A model generated the notes under the pieces. That model made no database searches, was not told the origin of the DNA, and was given only the letters and a program-made list of their open reading frames with translations. DNA of 64,000 bases from Sinomonas atrocyanea (GTDB taxonomy: Bacteria > Actinomycetota > Actinomycetes > Actinomycetales > Micrococcaceae), in NCBI RefSeq assembly GCF_030812675.1, contig NZ_JAUSTE010000011.1, positions 100,842 through 164,841 on the forward strand, written 5' to 3'. Both the position numbers and the translations under genes were made by a program. Below are positions 16,970 to 25,080 of the stretch, in pieces (the stretch's first letter is position 1; every line of letters begins with the position of its first letter).

Positions 16970-18493
16970 CTAGAAGAAGCCGAGCTTGGACTCGGCGTAG
17001 GAGACGAGCAGGTTCTTGGTCTGCTGGTAGTGCTCGAGCATCATGAGGTGGGTCTCGCGCCCGATGCCGGAGGACTTGTAGCCGCCGAACGCCGCGTGCG
17101 CGGGGTAGGCGTGGTAGTTGTTCACCCAGACGCGCCCGGCCTGGATGTCGCGGCCTGCGCGGTAGGCGGTGTTGCCGTCGCGGGACCAGACGCCGGCGCC
17201 GAGCCCGTAGAGGGTGTCGTTGGCGATCTCGAGGGCTTCCTCGTAGTCGGAGAACTTGGTGACGGAGACGACGGGGCCGAAGATCTCCTCCTGGAAGATA
17301 CGCATCCGGTTGCTGCCCTCGAACACGGTGGGCTCGACGTAGTAGCCGCCGGAGAGCTCCCCGCCGAGGTCAGCGCGCCTGCCGCCGGTGAGGACCTTGG
17401 CACCCTCGGCCTTGCCGATCTCGATGTAGGAGAGGATCTTCTCGAGCTGGTCGTTGGAGGCCTGCGCGCCGATCATCGTCTCGGTGTCGAGCGGATTGCC
17501 CTGCTTGATCTTCTTGGTGCGCTCCACGACGTCGCCGAGGAAGCGATCGTAGATGCCCTCCTGGATCAGCGCGCGGGACGGGCAGGTGCAGACCTCGCCC
17601 TGGTTGAGGGCGAAGAGGGTGAAGCCCTCCTGGGCCTTGTCGTAGAAGGCATCGTCCTTCGCGGCGACGTCGTCGAAGAAGATGTTCGGGCTCTTGCCGC
17701 CAAGCTCGAGGGTGACCGGGATGAGGTTCTGGGACGCGTACTGCATGATGAGCCGGCCCGTGGTGGTCTCGCCGGTGAAGGCGATCTTGCGGATGCGCGG
17801 GCTCGAGGCCAGCGGCTTGCCGGCCTCGACGCCGAACCCGTTCACGATGTTGAGCACGCCGGCGGGGAGGAGGTCGCCGATCAGCTCGGCCAGGACGAGG
17901 ATGCTCGCCGGGGTCTGCTCGGCCGGCTTGAGGACCACGGCGTTGCCGGCAGCGAGGGCGGGGGCGAGCTTCCACGTGGCCATGAGGAGCGGGAAGTTCC
18001 ACGGGATGATCTGCCCGACCACGCCGAGCGGCTCGTGGAAGTGGTACGCGGTGGTGTTCTCGTCGATCTGGGAGAGCGAGCCCTCCTGGGCGCGGATGGC
18101 GCCGGCGTAGTAGCGGAAGTGGTCGACGGCGAGCGGCAGGTCGGCGGCGAGGGTCTCGCGGACGGGCTTGCCGTTGTCCCACGTCTCGGCGACGGCGAGC
18201 ATCTCGAGGTTCTCCTCGATGCGCTCCGCGATGCGGTGCAGGATGAGCGCGCGCTCGGCCACGGAGGTCTTGCCCCAGCCCGGGGCGGCCTTGTGGGCGG
18301 CGTCGAGGGCGAGGTCGATGTCCGCGGCCTGCGAGCGGGCGACCTCGCAGAACACCTTGCCGGTGACCGGGGTGATGTTCTCGAAGTACTCTCCGCCGAC
18401 GGGGGCGACCCACTCGCCGCCGATGAAGTTCTCGTAGCGGTCCTTGAAGGTGACCTTGGATCCCTCGGTACCGGGGAAGGCGTAGACGGTCAT
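16970..18493 (-). CDS. NAD-dependent aldehyde dehydrogenase (acetaldehyde dehydrogenase type)
   Basis: A 507-residue aldehyde dehydrogenase. [27 protein letters not shown] and [12 protein letters not shown] form the coenzyme site, [12 protein letters not shown] holds the general base glutamate, and the catalytic cysteine lies in [13 protein letters not shown]. The wording matches the AldA/ExaC subgroup that oxidises acetaldehyde from ethanol. It is the first gene of the group with adhP and DUF779. Its upstream region carries repeated TGCAACC motifs rather than a good -35 box, which points to an activator. The LuxR-type gene at 19136 is a candidate. Confidence 0.92.
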   Translation of the reverse strand: MTVYAFPGTEGSKVTFKDRYENFIGGEWVAPVGGEYFENITPVTGKVFCEVARSQAADIDLALDAAHKAAPGWGKTSVAERALILHRIAERIEENLEMLAVAETWDNGKPVRETLAADLPLAVDHFRYYAGAIRAQEGSLSQIDENTTAYHFHEPLGVVGQIIPWNFPLLMATWKLAPALAAGNAVVLKPAEQTPASILVLAELIGDLLPAGVLNIVNGFGVEAGKPLASSPRIRKIAFTGETTTGRLIMQYASQNLIPVTLELGGKSPNIFFDDVAAKDDAFYDKAQEGFTLFALNQGEVCTCPSRALIQEGIYDRFLGDVVERTKKIKQGNPLDTETMIGAQASNDQLEKILSYIEIGKAEGAKVLTGGRRADLGGELSGGYYVEPTVFEGSNRMRIFQEEIFGPVVSVTKFSDYEEALEIANDTLYGLGAGVWSRDGNTAYRAGRDIQAGRVWVNNYHAYPAHAAFGGYKSSGIGRETHLMMLEHYQQTKNLLVSYAESKLGFF

Positions 18494-18531
18494 GGCGAAA
18501 CTCCCTTGTCTCCTGGTGCCGGTGGACCGGC

Positions 18532-18575
18532 GTTGCAGTGAGCGTAGGAGTGGAGGGGTTGCAGGCTGGTTGCAG
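18532..18575 (-). promoter_or_regulatory. Repeated TGCAACC motifs and -10 box before the aldehyde dehydrogenase gene
   Basis: On the plus strand GTTGCAG occurs at 18532-18538, 18558-18564 and 18569-18575. On the minus strand the last two read as direct CTGCAAC repeats 11 bp apart, one helical turn. They lie just upstream of a TACGCT -10-like element (complement of 18541-18546) that has no recognisable -35. This is the layout of an activator-dependent promoter. Confidence 0.55.
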
Positions 18576-18616
18576 ATGTGTGGTGCGGATCACGGGCGGC
18601 AGCGGCCGCCCCCGGG

Positions 18617-18856
18617 TCAGCGCCGACGGAGGCGGTACGGGCCGCCGAGCTGGCCGACCGGAATCGGGACACCCGCCCACGGCAGGGTGGTTCCCGGGAC
18701 GAAGACCGTCTCAGCGTTGAAGCTGCGCTGCCGGCGGCGCCCGGAGGCGACCTCCCAGACGACGTAGACCCGGCGGCCGTCGGTCGCCACGGCGTACCCG
18801 TGGACCTCCATCCCGCCGTCCCTGACGATGACCCTCTGGGCGTCAGGGGACGTCAC
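18617..18856 (-). CDS. Small protein of unknown function (79 aa)
   Basis: A short basic protein with the strand-rich stretch GYAVATDGRRVYVVWEVASGRRRQR and an FVPGTTLPWAGVP tail. I do not recognise a family. Support for it being a real gene is its GTG start overlapping the stop of the preceding small ORF by 4 bp (GTGA), which suggests a two-gene unit, and the absence of any better ORF here. It lies between the aldehyde dehydrogenase promoter and the LuxR gene. Confidence 0.5.
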   Translation of the reverse strand: MTSPDAQRVIVRDGGMEVHGYAVATDGRRVYVVWEVASGRRRQRSFNAETVFVPGTTLPWAGVPIPVGQLGGPYRLRRR

Positions 18857-19059
18857 GTGCGGTCTGCCCCCTGGGCGTGGAACGAGAGGCCGCGCTCGTG
18901 CAGCGCCGCGACGATCTCCTGCTCGCGCTCCGCCAGCGCGTCAGCGGATCCACGCGTCCCGCGGTCGCCCGCCTGGCGCAGGGCATCCTCCACTTCGGCG
19001 AGCTCCACGATGAGTTCGCGGACCGTGGCGTGGTCCCTTTCGGCTGGCCTCTGCAACAT
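18853..19059 (-). CDS. Small helical protein of unknown function (68 aa)
   Basis: Read from ATG 19059 this is a charged, probably coiled-coil protein (VRELIVELAEVEDALRQAG, then ADALAEREQEIVAALHERG). The frame extends further upstream, but that part crosses the LuxR promoter. No clear Shine-Dalgarno sequence is seen. It is coupled by a 4-bp overlap to the 79-residue ORF and is divergent from the LuxR gene. Function unknown. Confidence 0.5.
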   Translation of the reverse strand: MLQRPAERDHATVRELIVELAEVEDALRQAGDRGTRGSADALAEREQEIVAALHERGLSFHAQGADRT

Positions 19060-19092
19060 AACGTCCACGCTAGGAGGAACAGACAAGTCTGT

Positions 19093-19112
19093 CTTCACCC
19101 CAAAGGGTGAAG
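19093..19112. promoter_or_regulatory. Perfect inverted repeat upstream of the LuxR-type gene
   Basis: CTTCACCCCAAAGGGTGAAG has 8-bp arms and a 4-base centre, ending 23 bp before the LuxR-type ATG. A smaller repeat AGAC-AA-GTCT lies at 19081-19090. The symmetry and position suggest an operator for the regulator itself. Confidence 0.55.
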
Positions 19113-19135
19113 GCCGGATGCATAGAATGAGGACC

Positions 19136-19798
19136 ATGGGTGCGATTCGTGCGGCCTTGGTCAACGACTACGAGGTCGTGGCCCAGGGCCTGGTCAGCAT
19201 GCTGCGGGAGTACCGCGACGCCGTCCGCGTCGTCGAGGTGGACCTCAGCAGGACCGTGGGGCAGCCGGTGGACATCACGCTGTACGACACCTTCGCGGCC
19301 ACGCAGGGAGACGGCGAGGCGGTGCGCAAGCTCGCGGCCAACCCGCTGGCGGGCAAGGTCGTGGTCTACTCGTGGAATCTGGACCCCGCGCTCGTCTCGG
19401 CGGCGCTCGCCAACGGGGCCACGGCCTACGTCTCCAAGAGCCTCCCCGCGCGCCACCTCGTCTCGGCGCTCCAGGCCGTGCACCGCGGTGAGCTGCGGGC
19501 GCTGGCGCCAGCCGACGGATCCGGGACCGGAGTCCGCGGCGACTGGCCTGGCAGGGAGGAGGGCCTCACGCCGCGCGAGGCCGAGGTGCTGGCCCTCATC
19601 ACCCAGGGCCTGGGCAACGCGGAGATCTGCGAGAGGACGCACCTCTCCATCAACTCCGTCAAGACGTTCATCCGCAGCTGCTACCGCCGGATCGGGGTGA
19701 CGAACCGGAGCCAGGCCATCCTGTGGGGCATCGAGCACGGCTTCCGCCCCGACCGGGCACGGATCCGCGTCGACGAGGCGGGGCGGGAGCAGCGCTAG
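19136..19798 (+). CDS. LuxR-family response-regulator-like transcription factor
   Basis: A 220-residue protein with a receiver-like domain followed by a LuxR HTH. In the receiver the acidic pocket reads LVNDYEVV, with Asn-Asp instead of the usual Asp-Asp pair. The phospho-acceptor position is the aspartate in DITLYDTFA, and the conserved lysine is in AYVSKSLP. The HTH is LTPREAEVLALITQGLGNAEICERTHLSINSVKTFIRSCYRRIGV. No histidine kinase gene is adjacent, so it may be an orphan or a phosphorylation-independent regulator. In-frame ATGs at 19118 and 19127 are alternative starts; 19136 has GAGG just upstream. The nearby aldehyde dehydrogenase promoter is a plausible target. Confidence 0.85.
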   Translation: MGAIRAALVNDYEVVAQGLVSMLREYRDAVRVVEVDLSRTVGQPVDITLYDTFAATQGDGEAVRKLAANPLAGKVVVYSWNLDPALVSAALANGATAYVSKSLPARHLVSALQAVHRGELRALAPADGSGTGVRGDWPGREEGLTPREAEVLALITQGLGNAEICERTHLSINSVKTFIRSCYRRIGVTNRSQAILWGIEHGFRPDRARIRVDEAGREQR

Positions 19799-19838
19799 GC
19801 CTCCCGCTGTCCCCGGCCCCCTGCCGTCCCGTCGTGGG

Positions 19839-20840
19839 TCAGCCGAGCGCCAGGGCCAGGCATCCCTCGGCGGCCTGCCACACCGGACGGGTGCCGAGTT
19901 CGGCGCAGAGCCGTTCCATCCTCGCGGCGATGGGCTGCGCGGCGCGGCCGGCGAGGGATGCTCGGCGGTCCATGATGAGGGTCGGCCAGAGCAGGAGCCC
20001 CGCGGGAGCGCCGCGGCCGGCCCCGCCGTCGAGGTGGCCGCCGTCGCGCAGCTCGAGCAGGAAGACGAAGGACTGGTCGTTGCGCTCGACCGGGTCGACG
20101 GCGTAGTCGTCGATGAAGTCGCCCGCGCCGTAGAGGATGGGTCGCCCGCGGTGGACCTCGACGCCGCGGACGATGTGCGGCGAGTGGCCGAAGACGACGT
20201 CGGCGCCGTCCTCGACGAGGGCGTGCGCCAGCGCCCGGTGCGCGGCGGGGACGTCGGAGCCCCAGTTTCCGCCCCAGTGCGCCGAGACGATGAGGACGTC
20301 CACCGCGTCCCGCGTGGCCCGGACGAGCTCGCGGAGCCGGCGCCCGAGCGGGTGCGCGGCATCCGCGGGGGCGTAGGCCACCCCCGCGGACTGCGGGGCG
20401 GCGGCCCAGTCGGGGGTGTTGTCGGTGAAGGCGACGAGGCCGACGTCGAGCCCTCCGGCGCGCACGACGGCCGGCGACCACGCGGCGTCGTCGTCCCTTC
20501 CCGCTCCGGCGTGGGCGATGCCCGCGCCGTCGAGCACCGCGACCGACTCGAGCAGCGCCGCGGCGCCGAAGTCGAGGGTGTGGTTGTTGGCGAGCGAGAC
20601 CGCGTCGATGCCGGCCGCGGTCAGGCACGCGACGTTCTCCGGGGCGGAGCGGAAGTGGAAGGCCTTCCCGGGCCAGGGCGCGCCGTCCCGCGCGAGGACG
20701 CACTCGAGGTTGGCGATGCGCAGGTCGGCGCGCGCGAGCACCGGCAGGGTGTCGCCCCAGACCGACGCGGGCGCCGCGGTGCGCAGCCGCTCGTCGACGA
20801 GGCGGCCGAGCATGACGTCGCCCACGAACGCGATCCGCAC
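19839..20840 (-). CDS. CapA family protein
   Basis: A 333-residue metallophosphoesterase-fold CapA/PgsA-type protein: MRIAFVGDVMLGR at the N-terminus, NLECVLA, SLANNHTLDFG (about 82-92), VSAHWGGNW and FGHSPHIVRGVEVHRGRPILYGAGDF. The Asp/His/Asn motifs needed to bind two metals are intact. Members take part in poly-gamma-glutamate capsule synthesis, but many stand-alone cytoplasmic forms, like this one without a signal or anchor, have no proven role. It is followed by no capsule genes. The next gene upstream (21572-20862) is on the same strand, 21 bp away, and probably co-transcribed. Confidence 0.88.
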   Translation of the reverse strand: MRIAFVGDVMLGRLVDERLRTAAPASVWGDTLPVLARADLRIANLECVLARDGAPWPGKAFHFRSAPENVACLTAAGIDAVSLANNHTLDFGAAALLESVAVLDGAGIAHAGAGRDDDAAWSPAVVRAGGLDVGLVAFTDNTPDWAAAPQSAGVAYAPADAAHPLGRRLRELVRATRDAVDVLIVSAHWGGNWGSDVPAAHRALAHALVEDGADVVFGHSPHIVRGVEVHRGRPILYGAGDFIDDYAVDPVERNDQSFVFLLELRDGGHLDGGAGRGAPAGLLLWPTLIMDRRASLAGRAAQPIAARMERLCAELGTRPVWQAAEGCLALALG

Positions 20841-20861
20841 GTGCGGCCCCTCTCAGGCCCG

Positions 20862-21572
20862 TCAGCCGGCGGCCGGCGCCCTGCCGCCCACCACGAGCTT
20901 CTCCATGCGGCCCCCGAGCGCGTCGATGCTCGAGCCGAACTGGCCCCCGAGGCCCGCGATGCGCACATAGCCCTCGAAGGCCAGCAGGAGGAGCGCGGTG
21001 ATGTGCGCGTCGAGCGCGGGCTCCCGCTCCTTGGGAAGGAGCCGGAGCAGCCAGCCGTGCCGGTCCGCGGACTCCTCGAGGTACGCCGAGGCGCTGGCCG
21101 TGCCCGGGTGGGATTCGCGCTGCGCCCGGGTGAAGAGGCGCAGGAGGTCCGAGCCGCCGTCGGGCTCCACCGCCTGGCCCAGGTGATCATGCTGCAGCGC
21201 GCCGAGGAGCTCGAGCTCCTCCTCGCTCAGCCCGCGGCCGGCGTCGAGGTGGACGCCAACGAGGATCTCCACGGCCTCGGAGCGCTCCCGGCGCCCCGCC
21301 CATACGAGACGCGCGGCGTGCTCCACGAACGAGCACACGAGCGGCGCGGTCTCGGCGCCGAAGCCGAGGCGGTCGAGCCCGAGCACCGCCTGCGCCGTGC
21401 GCTTGGCCCGCATGAGCCAGCCCCAGGCCACGGCGACGGCGCGGGCCTCGTCCAGCTCCTCCCGCGAGCCGTTCTCGATCCAGTGCGCCGGCACGGGGAT
21501 GGGGTGGTCGATCAGGGCGACCAGGTCATCGAGGGCGTGGGTCCAGCTGTCAGCAGGCACGTTCTCCGCCAT
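20862..21572 (-). CDS. Helical protein of unknown function (236 aa)
   Basis: A mostly alpha-helical soluble protein starting MAENVPADSWTHALDD. The arrangement WLMRAKRTAQAVLGL, APLVCSFVEHAARLVWAG and a long C-terminal helix region resembles DUF5677-like or HEPN-like helical families, but I cannot assign it firmly. The start at 21572 is divergent from the LysM protein. Upstream in-frame codons run back through the next gene's promoter and are ignored. It is 21 bp from capA on the same strand. Confidence 0.6.
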   Translation of the reverse strand: MAENVPADSWTHALDDLVALIDHPIPVPAHWIENGSREELDEARAVAVAWGWLMRAKRTAQAVLGLDRLGFGAETAPLVCSFVEHAARLVWAGRRERSEAVEILVGVHLDAGRGLSEEELELLGALQHDHLGQAVEPDGGSDLLRLFTRAQRESHPGTASASAYLEESADRHGWLLRLLPKEREPALDAHITALLLLAFEGYVRIAGLGGQFGSSIDALGGRMEKLVVGGRAPAAG

Positions 21573-21706
21573 GCCACCAGTGTGCGCCCGCGCCCCGGCC
21601 CCAGGGGAGGCCCATAGCCTCTGGTGCGCCGGGCCGTGCGGCACGCGCGGGCCGCCCGGGCCCTCCGGCCTTGTCGCGCGCGAGGCGCGGGCCTGAGACT
21701 GGGGGC

Positions 21707-22210
21707 ATGTCGATCCTGCCGCAGATCAGCCTCCGCACCCCGCTCCCCTTCGACATCCTCGGCGCCCAGGTGGCCGTGACAGGACTGGGGTCCGCATTCG
21801 AGGGCGTGTACGGGTCCGTCGTGGTGCGCGACGGTGCCGGGCACGTGGTCGCCGAGTCGAACCTGCTCGGCGGGGGCAACGGGTTCTCGCTCTTCCACAG
21901 CGCGTTCGGACTGGGGGTGCCGTCCACCCCGGAGGGCACCGTGACCGTGCAGGCCACCAACCCCAGCGGCCTGCCCGAGAACGCCGCCTCCGTGACGGTC
22001 CCGGTGACCTTCGGCCGGACCCTCATGGGCGGGACGTACTCGGGGTTCACGCTGCACACCGTCCAGGAGGGGGACACGCTCTCGGGGATCGCACGGGACG
22101 TCTACGGCGACGAGGGCCGGGCCGGGCTCCTCTTCACGGCGAACCGCGACATCCTCTTCACCCCGGACGTCCTCTACCCGGGCCTCGCGCTGCGGGTGCC
22201 GATGGCCTGA
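21707..22210 (+). CDS. Gmad2 immunoglobulin-like and LysM domain protein
   Basis: A 167-residue protein. Residues about 5-110 look like a Gmad2 Ig-like domain (RTPLPFDILGAQVAVTG, GTVTVQATNPSG). Residues about 117-167 form a LysM domain (HTVQEGDTLSGIARDVYGD, ANRDILFTPDVLYPGLALRVP), which binds peptidoglycan or similar glycans. No signal peptide is visible, which is odd for a cell-wall binder; non-classical export or an intracellular role is possible. ATG 21707 follows a GGGGG run. Its TGA overlaps the next gene's ATG by one base (TGATG), so the SRPBCC gene is coupled to it. Confidence 0.82.
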   Translation: MSILPQISLRTPLPFDILGAQVAVTGLGSAFEGVYGSVVVRDGAGHVVAESNLLGGGNGFSLFHSAFGLGVPSTPEGTVTVQATNPSGLPENAASVTVPVTFGRTLMGGTYSGFTLHTVQEGDTLSGIARDVYGDEGRAGLLFTANRDILFTPDVLYPGLALRVPMA

Positions 22211-22668
22211 TGGTCCGCCTTGCGGGGTCCATCACGATCGCGCGGCCGCCGGAGGCCGTGTTCGACGTGGTGGCCGACGAGCGCAACGAGCCGCTCTACA
22301 ACCCCGCCATGACCTCGGTCGAGAAGCTGACCGGGGGGCCGGTCGGGGTCGGGACACGGTGGCGCGCCACCATGATGGCCCGGGGCCGGCCCACGGACAT
22401 GGAGCTCGAGGTCACCGAGTTCTCCCGGCCCACCCGGCTCGGGACGGTCACGCGGATGACGACGGCGACCGTCACGGGGGCGCTCACGCTCACCCCTGCG
22501 CGGGGCGGGACCGTGATGAGCTGGGACTGGAGCCTCCGGCTCCGCGGGCCAATGCGGCTGCTGGGCCCGCTGTTCGCGCGTGCGGGGCGGCGCCAGGAGG
22601 AGCGCATCTGGGCATCGCTCAAGCGCCTGCTGGAGAGCGAGGGGAATCGGCGGCCCGCAGGGCGATAG
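22210..22668 (+). CDS. SRPBCC-fold protein (polyketide cyclase/CoxG-like)
   Basis: A 152-residue START/SRPBCC protein: GSITIARPPEAVFDVVADERNEPLYNP at the start, GTRWRATM, and a C-terminal helix ending FARAGRRQEERIWASLKRLLE. Such proteins form a hydrophobic pocket for lipids or aromatic compounds; the substrate is unknown. It is coupled to the LysM gene by TGATG. Its last 50 bp overlap the 3' end of the convergent GH15 gene, so the final residues of both proteins share DNA. Confidence 0.82.
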   Translation: MVRLAGSITIARPPEAVFDVVADERNEPLYNPAMTSVEKLTGGPVGVGTRWRATMMARGRPTDMELEVTEFSRPTRLGTVTRMTTATVTGALTLTPARGGTVMSWDWSLRLRGPMRLLGPLFARAGRRQEERIWASLKRLLESEGNRRPAGR

Positions 22669-24427
22669 CGGCCTGCACGAGGGCCGCATGGGTGAGGCAC
22701 TGCGGGAAGTTGCCGAGCTGTTCGAGGGTCTCCGGATCCATCTCCTCGCCATAGAGGCCGAGGGGCGTCGCCAGCCGCAGGAGGTCCTCGAAGGCGCTCT
22801 CCGCCTCGCCGCGGCGGCCGGTGACCGCGAGCGCCTCGACCATCCAGAAGGAGCAGGGAAGGAAGGCCCCTTCTCCCCCGGGAAGCCCGTCCCGGCCCGG
22901 AGGGTACCGGTACAGGAGGGGTCCTCCCGCCGCGAGCTCGCGGCCGATCCGTTCGACAGTGGCCGCCAGGCGCGGGGACCCGGGGTCCTCGAACCCGAGC
23001 CCGGGCAGCATCAGCAGGGCCGCATCGGGATCGTCCGAGCCGTAGGCGCGGCGGTAGCTCCCGGTGGACGGATGGATCCCCCGCGCCCGGACCTCCGCTT
23101 CGATCCCCTCCCGGGCCTCCTGCCAGCGGCGCAGCTTCCGCGCCCGCGCCCCTTGACGCGAGGCGATCCGGAGCGCCCGGTCCAGCGCGACCCACGCCAT
23201 CACCTTCGAGTGCACGTGGTGTGCGGGGGCGCCGCGGACCTCCCAGATCCCGGCGTCGGGGTCCTGCCAGCGCGCTGCCACGTAGTCGGCGAAGGAGCGC
23301 ATGGCCCGCCACATCTCCGAGGAGAGGGGATGGCCGGCCTCGACAGACGCCCAGGCCGCATCCAGCACCCAGCCGTACCCGTCGAGCTGATGCTGGGCCG
23401 CCGCCAGGTTCCCGACGCGGACGGGTTCGCTGCCCCGGTAGCCGGGCCAGCCCGGCAGGGTCCGCTCGGTGGGCACGGGCGTCCCCCACAGCGTGAGCAG
23501 GGCCGGCAGGCGCGGCCGGTCCAACCTGCTGGCATGGAGCAGCCAGCCCAGGAACCGCGCGGCGTCGTCACCCTTCCCGACCGCGAGGAAGGTCCGCGCC
23601 CCCAGGCTCGCGTCCCGGGGCCACGTGTAGCGGTAATCCCAGTTCCGCAGGCCTCCCGGTTCCTCCGGCAGGGACGTGGTCGGCGCCGCGACGGGCGCAC
23701 CAGAGGGCGAGAAGCTCAGCAGCCGCAGCGTCAGCAGGCTCCGGACCACGGCTTCGCGGTGGGGGAGGTCGTCGTCGACTTCCGCGGACCACGCCCGCCA
23801 CCTCTCCTCGTCCGCGGCGACCAGATCCCAGGCGGCGGCCGGATCCAGGAGCACGAGGGGCTCACCGGACGCGATGGAGAGGACCAGTGTCAGGGGCCTG
23901 CCGGGGACGACGACGGCCCGCGACGGTGCTCCGGGCCGGACGGCCAGGGGCGCATCTGCGGAGAACGACAGGGCCAGGCGCCCGGCCTCGGCCACGAGGT
24001 GCGCTCCCCGACGGCTCCAGCGGCAGGCGGACCCGCCGGGCCGGGGGTCGAGCATGATCGAGACCTCCACGGGTCCTCGGGAGGCGCTGAGTCGGCGCAC
24101 CAGGACCGAGGCCGGAGCGAGCGTCCCGGCCGTCTCCGCCACCATCGCCTCCTCCAGCAGCAGCCGGCCGCCGTTGGCCTCCCACTCCGTCTCCAGCGTG
24201 GCGGTCCCGCGCCGGTACCGCCGGGTGACAGGCGGCACGGCCTGCTGGGGGCCAACGGCGAAGGACCCGCTCCGCTCTCCTCCGACGAGGGCTCCGAAGA
24301 CGGGAGTGCCATCGAAGGAGGGCGCGCAGAGCCAGTCGACCGAGCCGGCAGAGGACGCGAGTGCCGCCGTGCGGGTATCGCCCAGCAGCCCGTAGTCGGC
24401 GATCGGGACCCCCACAGTGCTGGCCAT
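22619..24427 (-). CDS. Second glycoside hydrolase family 15 protein
   Basis: A 602-residue GH15 protein, clearly related to the one at 11449-13287 but divergent. It has ADYGLLGDTRTAALASSAGSVDWLCAP, GGLRNWDYRYTWPRDASLGARTFL (about 264-287) and LYGEEMDPETLEQLGNFPQCLTHAALV, with the catalytic glutamates expected near GEEMDP. It lacks a signal peptide. ATG 24427 is preceded by GGGAGA. The upstream membrane protein gene ends 13 bp before it on the same strand. The 3' end overlaps the convergent SRPBCC gene by 50 bp. Confidence 0.88.
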   Translation of the reverse strand: MASTVGVPIADYGLLGDTRTAALASSAGSVDWLCAPSFDGTPVFGALVGGERSGSFAVGPQQAVPPVTRRYRRGTATLETEWEANGGRLLLEEAMVAETAGTLAPASVLVRRLSASRGPVEVSIMLDPRPGGSACRWSRRGAHLVAEAGRLALSFSADAPLAVRPGAPSRAVVVPGRPLTLVLSIASGEPLVLLDPAAAWDLVAADEERWRAWSAEVDDDLPHREAVVRSLLTLRLLSFSPSGAPVAAPTTSLPEEPGGLRNWDYRYTWPRDASLGARTFLAVGKGDDAARFLGWLLHASRLDRPRLPALLTLWGTPVPTERTLPGWPGYRGSEPVRVGNLAAAQHQLDGYGWVLDAAWASVEAGHPLSSEMWRAMRSFADYVAARWQDPDAGIWEVRGAPAHHVHSKVMAWVALDRALRIASRQGARARKLRRWQEAREGIEAEVRARGIHPSTGSYRRAYGSDDPDAALLMLPGLGFEDPGSPRLAATVERIGRELAAGGPLLYRYPPGRDGLPGGEGAFLPCSFWMVEALAVTGRRGEAESAFEDLLRLATPLGLYGEEMDPETLEQLGNFPQCLTHAALVQAAIALRAADSPRSPAGA

Positions 24428-24440
24428 GGTTGCGGTCTCC

Positions 24441-24917
24441 CTACTGAGGCCCCAGGAGCAGGCCGAGGACCGTGCCGTACAGGACATGGGCTACCGCGGT
24501 CACCACGGGGGTCTGGATCCCGTAGTTAAGTCCGAGCAGGCCCGGAGGCTCGAGGACGGCACGCGTCGACGGGCCGGAGCGCGCCGTCGCCATCCTCGGA
24601 TGGGCCCCCGGCAGGAGCGGCAGGACCACCGTCAGGGCCACCGAACCGTGCAGTGCCCCCAGGAGGGCCCCCGCCCACCAGCTGCTCGCGCCCAACAGGG
24701 CGAACGCCGCCGCGTAGCCGAGGGCGAAGCACTGCCCGGCGGCCAGATGCAGGAAGAAGCCGAGGACCCGTGCCCGGTCCGGGTCCGGGGTGACCATGGT
24801 CCCCAGGAGCAGCGGCAGGTCCATCCGGGTGAGCCCTGCCATCTGGGCGACGATCATCGCTGCGGTCAGGGCCCCGGTTGCCATGAGCCCGAAGACCGCC
24901 CACCTGGCCCAGTCCAC
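24441..24917 (-). CDS. Four-helix membrane protein of unknown function
   Basis: A 158-residue integral membrane protein with hydrophobic segments near 5-25, 50-75, 82-103 and 133-155, and a central loop HPRMATARSGPSTR. GTG 24917 is preceded by a strong GGAGGGAGG site. I do not recognise a family. It is co-directional with, and 13 bp upstream of, the GH15 gene. An AT-rich patch just upstream probably holds its promoter. Confidence 0.65.
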   Translation of the reverse strand: MDWARWAVFGLMATGALTAAMIVAQMAGLTRMDLPLLLGTMVTPDPDRARVLGFFLHLAAGQCFALGYAAAFALLGASSWWAGALLGALHGSVALTVVLPLLPGAHPRMATARSGPSTRAVLEPPGLLGLNYGIQTPVVTAVAHVLYGTVLGLLLGPQ

Positions 24918-24937
24918 CGCCGCCTCCCTCCTCCCTA

Positions 24938-24976
24938 GCTTCTAGGATCTTCCATAATTTTATTTCTAGATTTTAG
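24938..24976 (-). promoter_or_regulatory. AT-rich promoter patch
   Basis: About 40 bp (TTCTAGGATCTTCC, then TAATTTTATTTCTAG and ATTTTAG) is far more AT-rich than the rest of the window. On the minus strand it contains two TAAAAT -10-like hexamers and leads directly into the GGAGGGAGG site of the membrane protein gene. Confidence 0.5.
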
Positions 24977-25031
24977 ACGCTCCGGCGGCGTCCGAGAAGG
25001 TCCTCGGACCCGGAGATCCCAGGATCCCACG

Positions 25032-25043
25032 TTGGGATCCCAA
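25032..25043. promoter_or_regulatory. Palindromic operator 1 (TTGGGATCCCAA)
   Basis: A perfect 12-bp palindrome immediately upstream of the -35 element of the transporter promoter. GATCCCA half-sites also occur just before it, at about 25015-25029. Its centre is exactly 50 bp from that of operator 2. Confidence 0.75.
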
Positions 25044-25047
25044 ATCC

Positions 25048-25077
25048 TTGACTGTGGTGGCCCTCACCCCGTACGCT
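25048..25077 (+). promoter_or_regulatory. Promoter of the MFS/GntR/amidohydrolase operon
   Basis: TTGACT (25048-25053) and TACGCT (25072-25077), 18 bp apart, form a good housekeeping-type promoter. It is bracketed by the two palindromic operators, so start of transcription should fall at or just before operator 2. Confidence 0.65.
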
Positions 25078-25080
25078 CCT

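Noticed and set aside
18853..19164. Full 103-codon form of the small helical ORF
   Set aside because: The first 35 codons cross the LuxR promoter and its palindrome and read as non-helical; the form from 19059 is more credible.
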